From Paenibacillus sp. NAIST15-1 (GTDB lineage Bacteria > Bacillota > Bacilli > Paenibacillales > Paenibacillaceae), in assembly GCF_001894745.1 (NCBI RefSeq), contig NZ_BBYF01000001.1, forward strand, positions 620,001-684,000: a stretch of 64,000 bases of DNA, given 5' to 3'. The notes beneath the pieces are model-generated. The model was not told the origin of the DNA. It saw nothing but the letters and a program-made list of their open reading frames with translations, and searched no databases. Positions 51,904 to 61,419 of the stretch are shown piece by piece. Both the position numbers and the translations under genes were made by a program. The stretch's first letter is position 1. Every line of letters starts with the position of its first letter.

Positions 51904-51919
51904 AGACGTTATAACGTCT
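51904..51919. promoter_or_regulatory. Palindrome upstream of chemoreceptor gene
   Basis: AGACGTTATAACGTCT is a perfect 16-bp palindrome 70 bases before the chemoreceptor start. It could be an operator or a leader hairpin. Also nearby is AAACGTTACAAA in the 5' region. Confidence 0.4.
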
Positions 51920-52226
51920 TTAACGTGGAAATTTTAGCACATGTTTAATATGTATAAAGTGATATAATTCCGAACGATTATGCGGAATTATACAAAATTA
52001 TTGATAATTTTACGGCGTATTTACTAGAAGTAGATACGGATCTCCCAGCTCCAATAGTATCGAGAATTATTCCTGTATATTAATATTTCGGTTCGTTTCA
52101 TTTAAACTATAAGCACTTCATGAAATTCTACTAATTTTTTATTAATTCCAGAAACTCCGATAATTTATAACACAAGAACAAAAGCATAAAATTTCATGTA
52201 CTAGAGTACGAGTTTCAATTTCTCAG

Positions 52227-52256
52227 TTGACAAATTGGATTACTCAAATTTATTAT
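52227..52256 (+). promoter_or_regulatory. Promoter of PLP enzyme/ABC importer operon
   Basis: TTGACA (52227-52232), 18-bp spacer, TATTAT (52251-52256). Transcription would start near 52264, giving a leader of about 105 bases. The AT-rich gap 51835-52226 shows no gene. Confidence 0.6.
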
Positions 52257-52327
52257 TAATTTATCATGTTACATATTTTGGATGTCTGTCAAAAGTTTCA
52301 TCATTCCGCTGACCGTACCGACGGAGG

Positions 52328-52361
52328 CCCCTATTATCATCGCTGCATGTGCAGAAAGGGG
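52328..52361 (+). promoter_or_regulatory. Leader hairpin covering the ribosome binding site
   Basis: CCCCT (52328-52332) can pair with AGGGG (52357-52361), which is the ribosome binding site of the threonine-synthase-like gene, and CTGCA/TGCAG (52343-52347, 52350-52354) forms the inner stem. This could hide the site when folded. Confidence 0.4.
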
Positions 52362-52369
52362 AGCGTACC

Positions 52370-53632
52370 GTGTCATTCAGTTATATCTCTCATTTGCATT
52401 GCCCGAAATGCAGAACAAGTTATTCCCCGCACAAGCAGGCGCATCTATGTGCTTGCGGTTCCCCATTACTTGTAGTCTATCGGTTGGATGAACTGAAGGA
52501 AACCGTCCAACGCTCCGAACTGGCTGCAAGAGAACCAAGCTTGTGGCGCTATCATGAGCTGCTCCCCATCGAGCTGGAGCAGAATGTGATTTCTTTAGGA
52601 GAAGGCCTTACTCCTCTCCTCCCCCTGACCAAGCTTGGACACCGAATTGGTATTTCCCAGTTGTATATGAAGGATGATGGGCTTCAGCCGACTGGCTCTT
52701 TCAAAGCCCGCGGCGCGGCTGTTGGTGTATCCAAAGCCAAGGAGCTTGGCGTTCAGGAATTAGCATTGCCGACGAATGGCAATGCAGGAGCGGCCTGGGC
52801 ACTCTATGCAGCTCGTGCGGGCATACGCTCCACGGTTGTCATGCCTGTGGATGCGCCGGCCATTACACGCAGCGAATGCGCGATTGCAGGAGCCCAGCTC
52901 CATCTGGTCAATGGCTTAATTAGTGATGCTGGCAAAATTGTCTCCCAAGCGATCAGCGACGATGACAGCCTATATGATGCCTCTACACTAAAAGAGCCTT
53001 ACCGGATCGAGGGCAAGAAGACGATTGGCTTCGAAATAGCCGAGCAATTAGGCTGGAAGCTGCCCGATGTCATCCTGTATCCAACAGGAGGCGGTGTCGG
53101 CCTCATCGGCATTTATAAGGCATTGACAGAGTTGCTGGCACTAGGCTGGGTTCAAGGCAAGCTCCCTCGGTTCGTCGCTGTTCAATCTGCTGGATGTGCC
53201 CCCATCGTCGAGGCATGGAAGAACAAGCAATCCGAGTCGATACCTTGGCCAAATGCTTCTACCCTTGCGTTCGGCATCAATGTACCGAAGGCACTAGGAG
53301 ACTTTCTAATATTGGATGCCATCTATCAAACTGAGGGCTGCGCGATTGCGGTGGATGATCGCGCTCTGTTGGGCGAGCAGCGCCTTATTGCTGAGCTCGA
53401 AGGAGCCTTCATCTGCCCGGAAGGCGCATCTACATTCGTCGCCGCACGCCGATTGCGGGATAGCGGCTGGATTCAGGACAGCGATACCGTCGTTGCGATC
53501 AATACCGGGCTCGGCTTGAAATACCCGCATGTCGTCCAGACCAGCATCCCTGTCTTGGAGCCTGGTGATTACCTAAACAGAAGGAGCACTATCTCCGGCA
53601 GGCAGTCCACTTCAAGGGAGGAAACTGGCTAA
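52370..53632 (+). CDS. Threonine-synthase-like PLP enzyme
   Basis: 420 residues from GTG 52370, eight bases after AGGGG; an ATG seven codons upstream has no site. The N-terminus is a rubredoxin-like zinc ribbon (HCPKCRTSYSPHKQAHLCAC). The rest is a fold-type II PLP enzyme: LGEGLTPLLPL, the PLP Lys in GLQPTGSFKARGA, NGNAGAAWALYAARAG, YPTGGGVGLIG, GAFICPEGAST. Threonine synthase forms threonine from phosphohomoserine; close relatives perform other beta- or gamma-eliminations. Being first gene of an operon with an amino acid importer and lacking thrA/thrB neighbours, it is more likely to use an imported amino acid. Substrate unresolved. Confidence 0.85.
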   Translation: MSFSYISHLHCPKCRTSYSPHKQAHLCACGSPLLVVYRLDELKETVQRSELAAREPSLWRYHELLPIELEQNVISLGEGLTPLLPLTKLGHRIGISQLYMKDDGLQPTGSFKARGAAVGVSKAKELGVQELALPTNGNAGAAWALYAARAGIRSTVVMPVDAPAITRSECAIAGAQLHLVNGLISDAGKIVSQAISDDDSLYDASTLKEPYRIEGKKTIGFEIAEQLGWKLPDVILYPTGGGVGLIGIYKALTELLALGWVQGKLPRFVAVQSAGCAPIVEAWKNKQSESIPWPNASTLAFGINVPKALGDFLILDAIYQTEGCAIAVDDRALLGEQRLIAELEGAFICPEGASTFVAARRLRDSGWIQDSDTVVAINTGLGLKYPHVVQTSIPVLEPGDYLNRRSTISGRQSTSREETG

Positions 53633-53633
53633 C

Positions 53634-54299
53634 ATGACACTCGATACCTCCTTCATGCTGGAGCATGTGCCCGACTTCGTACACGCAGCCCTTGTCACGA
53701 TCGGAATTGCTGGTGCGGCCATCGCTGCTTCTCTGCTCGTTGCCGTGTTCAACTCGATTCTCTTGTATTTCCGAGTACTGATATTAACTGCCATTGTACG
53801 TGCCTACATCGAAGTAGCTCGCAATACACCCTTGTTGATTCAATTGTTTTTCCTGTACTTTGCACTGCCGAGTATCGGAATTCGAATGTCCAGCTACACC
53901 ACTGCCTTATTAGCGATGACGTTTCTCGGCGGCGGATATTTGACTGAAGTGTTCCGCGCTGGAATCGAAGCCGTCCCCAAGTCTCAGTTGGAGTCAGGAT
54001 TGGCACTCGGGCTGTCTCGTTGGCAGTTGTTTCGTGACATCGTCCTACCGCAAGCGCTGCGAATTGCTACGCCGTCCTTATTTGCCAACTTTATTTTTCT
54101 ACTGAAAGAGACGACGGTTGTATCTGCAGTTGCCGTGCCGGAAATTTTGTACACGACTACGAACTACATTGCTCTTTACTACAAAACTTATGAAATGCTG
54201 CTCATGATGACGGTCTTATACTTGCTGTTGTTCCTGCCATTATCCTTTGTGCTTTCTTGGCTGGAAAGGAGGTTCCAGCATGGCCAGTTCGGGACTTGA
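53634..54299 (+). CDS. Amino acid ABC transporter permease
   Basis: 221 residues; starts one base after the preceding stop (TAACATG). A polar amino acid (HisMQ/GlnP) permease: five predicted membrane segments, N-terminal VPDFVHAALVTIGIAGAAIAAS, ARNTPLLIQLFFLYFALP, and the EAA loop SGLALGLSRWQLFRDIVLPQALRIATP that contacts the ATPase. It forms a heterodimer with the next gene product in the cytoplasmic membrane. Confidence 0.92.
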   Translation: MTLDTSFMLEHVPDFVHAALVTIGIAGAAIAASLLVAVFNSILLYFRVLILTAIVRAYIEVARNTPLLIQLFFLYFALPSIGIRMSSYTTALLAMTFLGGGYLTEVFRAGIEAVPKSQLESGLALGLSRWQLFRDIVLPQALRIATPSLFANFIFLLKETTVVSAVAVPEILYTTTNYIALYYKTYEMLLMMTVLYLLLFLPLSFVLSWLERRFQHGQFGT

Positions 54300-54936
54300 T
54301 TTGCTTGTCGTATCACTTCCCCAGCTTGCTAAGGGGTTGTATCAGACAGGGCTTATCGCCATCTGGAGCATCGCGCTAAGCACGATTGGCGGCCTTCTAT
54401 TCGGTGCCCTGCGCACCTCTTCTAGTCCGTGGCTGCGGTTGATTACCCGTACTTATCTGGAATTGTTTCGCTCTATCCCGATTTTGGTATGGCTGTTCTT
54501 TTTCTTCTTCGGGCTTCCAATCTTCTTCGGTCTGAATGTCCCAAGCTCTGTATGTGCGGTGCTGGTGCTGACACTATGGGGCATTACGGAGATCGGCGAG
54601 GTCGTGCGAGGTGCCTTGATCTCTCTTCCGAGGGGGCAATTGGAGGCGGGCAAGGCGATCGGACTCAGCACGGTTCAACTGTTCCAATACATTCTGTTCC
54701 CACTAGCGCTGCGACGCATGATCCCACCTACGATTAATGTGTACACGCGCATCATCAAGACGACATCATTGACCGTTCTAATCGGCGTAACGGAGGTGAT
54801 TAAGACGGGGCAGCAAATCATAGAGCGTACAGGAGAGGCCGTCCTTATTTACGGTGCATTATTCCTACTTTATTTTATACTGTGCTTTCCGTTATCGGCC
54901 TTATCAAGAAGGCTGGAGCACAAGCTGCTTTCCTAA
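54280..54936 (+). CDS. Amino acid ABC transporter permease
   Basis: 218 residues from ATG 54280, with AAAGGAGG seven bases upstream, overlapping the previous gene by 20 bases. HisMQ-type: LPQLAKGLYQTGLIAIWSIAL, LFRSIPILVWLFFFFFGLP, and EAA loop AGKAIGLSTVQLFQYILFPLALR. Second half of the permease heterodimer. Confidence 0.92.
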   Translation: MASSGLDLLVVSLPQLAKGLYQTGLIAIWSIALSTIGGLLFGALRTSSSPWLRLITRTYLELFRSIPILVWLFFFFFGLPIFFGLNVPSSVCAVLVLTLWGITEIGEVVRGALISLPRGQLEAGKAIGLSTVQLFQYILFPLALRRMIPPTINVYTRIIKTTSLTVLIGVTEVIKTGQQIIERTGEAVLIYGALFLLYFILCFPLSALSRRLEHKLLS

Positions 54937-54984
54937 TATCCAATGCTAATATCCTACTGATTGAATAGAAAGGAGGAAGCATTC

Positions 54985-55752
54985 ATGCCCGACGCATTGC
55001 TTGAACTATCCAATGTCGGCAAGTCGTTCGGCAAGCATTGGGTACTGCGGGATATCAACCTGCAAATTGCTCAAGGGGAAGTGACCGTTATACTCGGACC
55101 AAGCGGCTGCGGCAAGAGCACGCTGCTTCGGTGCCTGAATGGACTCGAGACAACGCAGAGCGGCAGCATTCAGTTCCACGGTCAAGAATTGACCAGTCCA
55201 GCAACGCGCTGGCAGCACATTCGCCAACAGATTGGAATGGTGTTTCAAAGCTATCACCTATTCCCCCATCTGACGGTACTCGATAATATCCTCCTCGGGC
55301 CAATCAAAGCCCAGCGGCGCCCCCGTGTAGAAGTGATCGTCCAAGCCGAGAAACTGCTGGAGCGCGTCGGCTTGCTAGACAAGAAGGATGCATATCCCCG
55401 CCAACTGTCGGGCGGCCAGCAGCAGCGAATCGCGATCGTGCGGGCACTATGCATGAATCCCGAGGTCATCCTCTTCGACGAGGTGACAGCCGCACTTGAT
55501 CCCGAGATGGTGCGCGAGGTGCTGGAAGTCATGCTTGCATTGGCGGAACAAGGCATGACGATGGTCATCGTGACCCATGAGATGGGGTTCGCCCGTGCTG
55601 TGGCAGATCGGATTGTGTTTATGGATGAAGGCCGAATATGCGAGACAGGAGCGCCGGATACTTTTTTTGCAGATCCTAAAACCGAACGAGCCCGGCGTTT
55701 TTTGGATAAATTTTTGGACATTGAAACATGGAAAAGGAGAGAGATTGGATGA
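54985..55752 (+). CDS. Amino acid ABC transporter ATPase (GlnQ-like)
   Basis: 255 residues from ATG 54985, with AAAGGAGG upstream. Walker [11 protein letters not shown]-loop [17 protein letters not shown], signature [11 protein letters not shown], Walker [14 protein letters not shown], switch His VTHEMGFAR. Typical PAAT-family ATPase with no regulatory tail. The stop overlaps the start of the binding protein (ATGA). Confidence 0.95.
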   Translation: MPDALLELSNVGKSFGKHWVLRDINLQIAQGEVTVILGPSGCGKSTLLRCLNGLETTQSGSIQFHGQELTSPATRWQHIRQQIGMVFQSYHLFPHLTVLDNILLGPIKAQRRPRVEVIVQAEKLLERVGLLDKKDAYPRQLSGGQQQRIAIVRALCMNPEVILFDEVTAALDPEMVREVLEVMLALAEQGMTMVIVTHEMGFARAVADRIVFMDEGRICETGAPDTFFADPKTERARRFLDKFLDIETWKRREIG

Positions 55753-56669
55753 AGAACAAATTGGGGCTCACATTATTAATGGTACTGCTCATGGTCGGGT
55801 TGTTGTCCGCATGCGGTTCAAGCAGCAGTGGAAACGATGCCAGCAGTGGAGCGAAGGAACAACCAACCACGGCAAAGCAACAAGAGAGCGGAAAATCATC
55901 GAGTGCCGATACCGGTGCCCTTAGCAAAATTAAAGAACGCGGCAAAATTCTCGTAGGTGTGTTCTCCGACAAGCCTCCATTCGGGTTCACGAATGAGAAA
56001 GGCGAGTTGGTTGGCTTCGATAATGACCTGGCAAGACGCTTCGCGAAGGATTTGCTTGGAGACGAGAGCAAAATTGAGTTCGTCGTCGTGGAGCCAGCAG
56101 GCCGTATCCCGTATTTGCAAAGCGACAAGGTAGATCTGATTGTTGCCAACATGACCGTGACCGATGAGCGCAAGGAAATTGTTGATTTTACAAACCCAAA
56201 TTTGAAGGTGACCACACAGGTACTCGTAAATGATAAGAGCGGCATTAAGACGGTGGCTGATTTGAAAGGAAAGAAAGTCATCGTAACGAAGGGAACGACA
56301 GCGGATATTTTCTTCACCAAAAACTATCCCGACGTTGAACTGGTCAAATTCGAGAAAAACACCGAATCCCTGCAAGCGCTGAAAGACGGACGCGGCGACG
56401 GATACGCACAGGATAATTTCATCCTGCTCGCTTGGGCACGAAAAAATCCTGGCTTCTCCCTTATTCCAGAGAAGCTGGAGAAGGAAGCGCCGATCGCGCC
56501 AGCTGTCAAGAAAGGCAATAACGAGCTGCGCGATTGGGTGAATCAAGAGCTGGAGACGCTGGGAAAAGAGAAATTCCTGCTGCAGCTGTACGATAAATAC
56601 GTGAAAGAAGAACTCGGCCCAGATGTCTCTCCAGACGATATTATCGTGGAAGGTGGACACTGGAAGTAA
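55749..56669 (+). CDS. Amino acid ABC transporter substrate-binding lipoprotein
   Basis: 306 residues from ATG 55749 with AAGGAG nine bases upstream. Signal peptide with lipobox LLSAC, so lipid-anchored, then a Ser-rich linker and a type 3 binding fold ([75 protein letters not shown]). The Arg/Asp pair for binding an alpha-amino acid is in [10 protein letters not shown] and DGYAQDN. Cognate substrate undetermined; probably a polar or acidic amino acid. Last gene of the operon. Confidence 0.93.
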   Translation: MKNKLGLTLLMVLLMVGLLSACGSSSSGNDASSGAKEQPTTAKQQESGKSSSADTGALSKIKERGKILVGVFSDKPPFGFTNEKGELVGFDNDLARRFAKDLLGDESKIEFVVVEPAGRIPYLQSDKVDLIVANMTVTDERKEIVDFTNPNLKVTTQVLVNDKSGIKTVADLKGKKVIVTKGTTADIFFTKNYPDVELVKFEKNTESLQALKDGRGDGYAQDNFILLAWARKNPGFSLIPEKLEKEAPIAPAVKKGNNELRDWVNQELETLGKEKFLLQLYDKYVKEELGPDVSPDDIIVEGGHWK

Positions 56670-56703
56670 CACAAGCACCGTACAATAGCATCCGAACATA
56701 GAA

Positions 56704-56757
56704 CGAGGCTGCCTTGCCGTCATGATTAACATGACCGTAAGACAGCCTCGTTTTTTA
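56704..56757 (+). terminator. Rho-independent terminator
   Basis: CGAGGCTG pairs with CAGCCTCG, with GTCAT/ATGAC nested inside, followed by TTTTTT at 56751-56756. Ends the importer operon. Confidence 0.85.
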
Positions 56758-57504
56758 TTATTCCACAGCGAATAAATATGCCTGGAGACTATCTGCAACA
56801 CACTCCATAATCAATTGAATAAAAGGCTCCAATTGACCTTGGACGCTTGCTTCCTCCAACGTCTCATAATATAGCATTCTGACAGCATCCGCCGCCTTCA
56901 CAATGGCAGGAGGATATCCGTGCTTCATCAGAATTAGATTCATAAGGAGTCTTGCAGTTCGGCCGTTTCCATCTGAGAAAGGATGAATACATACAAATCT
57001 AAAATGGAATTCCGCAGCCAGCATCACTGGATGCATCAATCCTTGTTGATTCTCGTACCATTTCATGAGCTCTTCCATCTTCTCAGGAACAACCGTATAA
57101 TGGGGCGGAACATGCTGTGAACCTGATATACGAACATTGACCATTCGATATCGTCCTGCGTCGTCCGCAATATTTTTAAGAACAAGATGATGAATTGATT
57201 TCACCACATACCCAGTTAGCTCCTGATCCTGACGAATGATCTCTTGAATGTAGGCAATCGCTTCAGCGTGGTTAATAACTTCAAAGTGCTCCCGAAGCTT
57301 TTTTCCACCGATCGTTAACCCCTGTTCGAGCACAAGCTTCGTTTCAAGCAGCGTCAGTGTATTTCCTTCAATCGCATTCGAGTTATACGTCCATTCAACA
57401 CGGTATACTTCCTCTAAATTCCGAACGGCTTCGGCAGGTAGTGGTCGCAGCGAATCCAATCTATTCTTTAACTCATCTATCAAAGTAAGATCCACACCTA
57501 TCAC
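56758..57504 (-). CDS. Fic-family protein with N-terminal inhibitory motif
   Basis: 248 residues from GTG 57502-57504 (a second GTG three codons on is possible; GGTAGG lies nearby). The Fic core is HPFSDGNGRTARLLMN (catalytic His, Asp, Gly-Asn-Gly-Arg), which transfers AMP or another nucleotide to protein hydroxyls. Near residue 40 is SNAIEGN, matching the (S/T)xxxE(G/N) inhibitory helix; a Glu there blocks ATP binding until released, so this is a self-inhibited class II Fic protein. A beta-hairpin (QHVPPHYTVVPEKM) precedes the core. No antitoxin gene nearby is needed. Target unknown. Confidence 0.88.
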   Translation of the reverse strand: MIGVDLTLIDELKNRLDSLRPLPAEAVRNLEEVYRVEWTYNSNAIEGNTLTLLETKLVLEQGLTIGGKKLREHFEVINHAEAIAYIQEIIRQDQELTGYVVKSIHHLVLKNIADDAGRYRMVNVRISGSQHVPPHYTVVPEKMEELMKWYENQQGLMHPVMLAAEFHFRFVCIHPFSDGNGRTARLLMNLILMKHGYPPAIVKAADAVRMLYYETLEEASVQGQLEPFIQLIMECVADSLQAYLFAVE

Positions 57505-57579
57505 CTACCTTTTCCCTCTCTATTACTAGTATTATAACAAGTCTATTGCGTTTCTAGACATTCATTTATTCCAATACCC

Positions 57580-58272
57580 TCACTTCACCCCCAATATCTG
57601 ATACAGCTCCTGAAGCGTACGAATTTCATAGGTTGGAACAATATCTGTTTCATTTGCTTTCCCTTCGGGATTGAACCAACAGGTATCCAGACCCGCCAGC
57701 TGCCCGCCCTTCATATCCGAGCTTAACGAATCCCCGATAATCAATGCCTGCTGCGGGTCAAAATGTGGAATGCGTGCGAACACAAAATCAAAAAATTCCT
57801 TCATCGGCTTCTGGTACCCTGTATCCTCCGATACGAAAATGCTCGTAAACATCGGATGCAGACCAGAATCACGCAGCCTTCGATCCTGTGTCTTAGACAC
57901 ACCATTCGTCACAATGTGCAGATCATACGCGCCGTGCAGTTTCGTAATTACTTCCATAGCCCCGTCAATGAGCTGATGTCCCTGTTCCAAATAGCCTCGA
58001 TATTTTTGCTCCAACAGAACACCGTCCACTTCATGCCCATATTCCTTCAAAAGTAGAGAGAATCGAGTGTTCACCACCTCGTCGCGATTGATCTTTCCCT
58101 CTTCATACGCCCTCCACAATCCCTGATTCATCTGTTTATAATGGGCTTCCATTTCTTCTGTCAGCTCGATCTGCTGTCCTTCGGACAACAAACGCAGCGC
58201 CAGCTTCTCCGCTGCCTTGAAATCAAGCAATGTATCATCAACGTCAAATAATAATGTTCGATATATGCGCAT
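57580..58272 (-). CDS. HAD-family nucleotidase, YjjG/YfnB type
   Basis: 230 residues. Motif I FDVDDTLLDF (nucleophile and acid Asp), cap domain of about 70 residues, motif II IVTNGVS, Lys in YQKPMKEFF, and motif IV IIGDSLSSDMKGG. Length and cap fit pyrimidine 5'-nucleotidases that hydrolyse non-canonical nucleoside monophosphates. GGTGGAG before the ATG. Cytoplasmic, Mg-dependent, monocistronic. Confidence 0.87.
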   Translation of the reverse strand: MRIYRTLLFDVDDTLLDFKAAEKLALRLLSEGQQIELTEEMEAHYKQMNQGLWRAYEEGKINRDEVVNTRFSLLLKEYGHEVDGVLLEQKYRGYLEQGHQLIDGAMEVITKLHGAYDLHIVTNGVSKTQDRRLRDSGLHPMFTSIFVSEDTGYQKPMKEFFDFVFARIPHFDPQQALIIGDSLSSDMKGGQLAGLDTCWFNPEGKANETDIVPTYEIRTLQELYQILGVK

Positions 58273-58635
58273 CTTATCTCCACCTATCTATGTAATAGCC
58301 TGCTCTACAGGCTATACTTTCTATTTTATTTTCATATCCATCAACACTGCAAGCTGCTCTACATCTGCACGACTTGTGTGATATTCCCTCTATTTTCACG
58401 TGCGTGCATCTGTTGTACTGGATATAGGCTACACTCCTAAATGCTCCCATCCAGCCCTGCTGGCTGCACTTTTCCTAGCTGCTCGTCCTTCGTACTTCTC
58501 CAACTCACCATGACAATCCCTGTAAGAAAAGTTCTTTTCCCGCTTCCGACTGCACCTTATACTGGTATCAAACGTAATACGTAATAGGAAATAGGCACCA
58601 ATAACATAACACACGACTGGAAACGGAGGATCACC
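58273..58635. other. Intergenic region of about 360 bases without a gene
   Basis: No coding region or convincing hairpin is seen. The promoter of the TPM gene must lie here, but I could not identify a good -35/-10 pair. Confidence 0.4.
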
Positions 58636-61221
58636 GTGAAGAATGCAATACGATGGCTGTCCGCCATCATGATGATTGTCATGTTGCTTCATCCGGGAAT
58701 TGTTCAGGCAGACGCTATTCCGAGCAAATCAGGCATAGTGCGCGATATAGCCAAGATGATTCCTAAAGAATCGATTCCCTATATCGAGCGAGCTGCCAAG
58801 GGGAAGCCCTATACGTTCTATCTCCTGACTATCAATCGTTTGGATGGCCAGGATGCAGCAGAATATGCAACCGAAGTATATCACAAATGGAAGTTGACAG
58901 CGGATGACATCCTCATCCTATTGTCTAAGGAAGATCGGCGCGTAGAGATGAACTTCAACAATCCGGCTTTGCAAGAGAAGATCGACGCACTGCCCAATGA
59001 TGACTCGTCTCGCTCTAAGCTCAGCGCATTCGTTGACAAACATTTTATTCCAAAGGCGAAAGAGGGCAATTTCGCTAGGGCTGCTATAACGCTTATGGAA
59101 GCGACCAAACAATTGAAGCCTGTGCCGATTGTACCAACGCCTGAGAAGCCTGCTAAAGATCTCCCATCCGGCAACAAACCATCGAAGCCCGCATCGGAGA
59201 ACGAAAGTCAGCCCGTAACTGTGCCGAAGGAACCGGAAGGTCCAAGTGCGCTCGTCCTTTTCTGGAACAGCATTCCGTGGCCTAGGGTCGGTATCGCAGC
59301 AGGCTTAGCTGCATTGTGCATCTTGCTCGTTGCATGGATGTGGCAGGTTCAGCGGCTGCGCAAAATTCGTACCCAAATTCCTGCCGTTATGGCCACGGTC
59401 AGTCAAGCGCTCGAGCGTGTGCACCACTACACTGAGCTGTATCAAGGCGCGACGCAGCAGCAAGCTGCGGCTATCGAGCAGCAATTAACGGCATCCATCA
59501 TTGCGCTGGAGTCCAGCTTGAAGGAAATGAAGCAGATCAGCTTCGCCCACACGCTGCTGCCGAAATTCAAAAGCCAACTCGATGCGGCAGACAACGTGCG
59601 GCAAACGCGAGAAAAAGAAGCAGCAGAGCTAACGAAGCAAATTGATCAAATCGAGGTCACGGAGCGACAGCTCGTAGACAGCATTCGTGAAGCGCGAGCG
59701 CGCCTTCAGCAGCTCGAATACGAATATCGCCAAGAAATCAGTACACGCGGTTGGACGCTTGAAGCAATCGACCAACGCTACCATACGCTCGTCAGCCGTG
59801 TGCAAACCGTGGATGATATGGATACCTTCGATCCGATGGGCGCCAATGCCATCATGGATACCTCCAAGGCAGAAATCGAGCAATTGGCGCAGGATATCGC
59901 GTCCATCGCTCATTACGCCAATCTGTACCAGCAATTTCCGAATGAGGTAGCCAGCAGTCGCGCCCGCTTCGAAAGCATCGTACAAGAACATAGACTCAAG
60001 CTAATCCGCATCGATCCTTACGGTTGTCTGGAGCAAGCTAGAGACACGAATGAACGGATGCTGGAACAACTGCGAAGCGGCAAGATTTCGGAAGCTGTGC
60101 AATTGGCAGAACGCAGAGGCCAGCACCTGACGGATGCTGTACATATGACACAGCGGCTGGCAGATTTGAAGCTGAAAAATGCGGAGGACATCCAAGCGAT
60201 CGCGAATAGATTTTCCAACCTGCCAGAAGAAGAGCGGCACATGAATGGGCTGCACCAGAGAATTAGCCATACCTACCGTTCCAACTACTGGAATCATGCT
60301 TGGGAACTGTATCATAACGGGCTTTCCGTCATTGCCAACATGCGTTCCAGACTGGACAATGTGCGTTCCCTCTCTTCGGAAGAAGTGCAGGAATACGAGA
60401 TGGCTCGTCAGGAACTTGATGGCATACTGCAAGCTTGGCAGGATCAGGATCGCAATCAAAGGCAATATGAAGAACTTGTCATGAAATTGGATCAGGCGCT
60501 CGAACTAATCAACAGACAGATGAAGAGCGGTGAACAAGCTTACACCCGCGCCCAAGATGTTATTAAGCGCAATCGTCTCGTGCAAGCATGGCGATATGCG
60601 GAAGATTCTTTGATGAAGCTGGACTCCGGACTGAAGCAGTTGCTCGCCCAGCCTCCTTATGACATTGACTTACAATCAGAGCTAAGCTCACAATATGCAC
60701 GCGAAGCGGAAGCCTACTTGCAAGATGTCGAGCGAACTGCCATTGTGAAGCGCGATGCAGAACGTACGATGAACGACATGGAAGCACGGTATCGTTCCAC
60801 GTATCATCGTACAAACCGAAAAGTAAGATTATCTCACTTTGACTCCCAATATTCGCAGATCATGTCCTCTGCGAATGACTATATGTACCGCGGCGAATAC
60901 GAACGCGCCAGTCAGGAAGCTGCTGCGGTGGCAGGCATTATTAGCGCTATGAATGCCGCCTATGATGCTGTGATAGCAGAGGAACGGCGCCGGGAAGAAG
61001 CCCGCCGGGCGGAGGAGCGAAGACGCCAAGAGGCTCGCCGAGCAGAGGAACGCAGACGCGATGAGGAACGACGCCGAGAGCAAGCCAGTCGATCGAGCAG
61101 CTATCGTTCCAACTCGAATAGCAACAGCTCAGGTGGTTCCAGCTCGAACAACTCCAATAGCTCGGGCGGGTCTAGCTGGGGAGGCGACAATAAGAATTCT
61201 TCCGGCGGATCGAATTGGTAG
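58636..61221 (+). CDS. TPM-domain membrane protein with long coiled coil and Ser/Gly-rich tail
   Basis: 861 residues from GTG 58636, seven bases after GGAGG. Signal peptide 1-25, then an extracytoplasmic TPM domain (about 30-155: IPYIERAAKGKPYTFYLLTI, DDILILLSKEDRRVEMNFNN). A Pro-rich linker leads to a transmembrane helix near 217-235 (VGIAAGLAALCILLVAWMW). About 570 residues of cytoplasmic helical/coiled-coil sequence follow (EKEAAELTKQIDQIEVTERQ; RSRLDNVRSL), ending in an Arg/Glu-rich helix of EERRR repeats and a Ser/Asn/Gly tail (SSGGSSSNNSNSSGGSSWGG). TPM proteins are linked to membrane protein quality control or assembly; the tail suggests phase-separating or flexible behaviour. Function inferred only. 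Confidence 0.85.
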   Translation: MKNAIRWLSAIMMIVMLLHPGIVQADAIPSKSGIVRDIAKMIPKESIPYIERAAKGKPYTFYLLTINRLDGQDAAEYATEVYHKWKLTADDILILLSKEDRRVEMNFNNPALQEKIDALPNDDSSRSKLSAFVDKHFIPKAKEGNFARAAITLMEATKQLKPVPIVPTPEKPAKDLPSGNKPSKPASENESQPVTVPKEPEGPSALVLFWNSIPWPRVGIAAGLAALCILLVAWMWQVQRLRKIRTQIPAVMATVSQALERVHHYTELYQGATQQQAAAIEQQLTASIIALESSLKEMKQISFAHTLLPKFKSQLDAADNVRQTREKEAAELTKQIDQIEVTERQLVDSIREARARLQQLEYEYRQEISTRGWTLEAIDQRYHTLVSRVQTVDDMDTFDPMGANAIMDTSKAEIEQLAQDIASIAHYANLYQQFPNEVASSRARFESIVQEHRLKLIRIDPYGCLEQARDTNERMLEQLRSGKISEAVQLAERRGQHLTDAVHMTQRLADLKLKNAEDIQAIANRFSNLPEEERHMNGLHQRISHTYRSNYWNHAWELYHNGLSVIANMRSRLDNVRSLSSEEVQEYEMARQELDGILQAWQDQDRNQRQYEELVMKLDQALELINRQMKSGEQAYTRAQDVIKRNRLVQAWRYAEDSLMKLDSGLKQLLAQPPYDIDLQSELSSQYAREAEAYLQDVERTAIVKRDAERTMNDMEARYRSTYHRTNRKVRLSHFDSQYSQIMSSANDYMYRGEYERASQEAAAVAGIISAMNAAYDAVIAEERRREEARRAEERRRQEARRAEERRRDEERRREQASRSSSYRSNSNSNSSGGSSSNNSNSSGGSSWGGDNKNSSGGSNW

Positions 61222-61303
61222 TAGCGGAAGTGAAGGTGCTCCTAACTTCAATTTTCAGTCTTTAATCTTCAACCTGCAATCTGCAATAACCTTTCACGCA
61301 TAC

Positions 61304-61350
61304 AAGGGCCACAACATCCACGGCAAAGTGGATGTTGTGGCCCTTCCTTC
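61304..61350. terminator. Long bidirectional terminator hairpin
   Basis: AAGGGCCACAACATCCAC pairs perfectly over 18 bp with its complement at 61328-61345, six-base loop, T-rich tail on the plus strand. It serves the TPM gene. Confidence 0.85.
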
Positions 61351-61419
61351 CTTTTCAACAAAAATCCAGAACGAACACTAAGCCAGCCCCTTCATCACCC
61401 CAGAGAAACCATCAACCCG

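Noticed and set aside
55676-56320. A 214-codon minus-strand frame
   Set aside because: Shadow of the ATPase and binding-protein genes; Ser/Thr/Leu-rich product typical of antisense frames.
55896-56801. A 301-codon open frame on the minus strand
   Set aside because: Antisense to the substrate-binding lipoprotein gene and crosses its terminator; low-complexity product with no domain.
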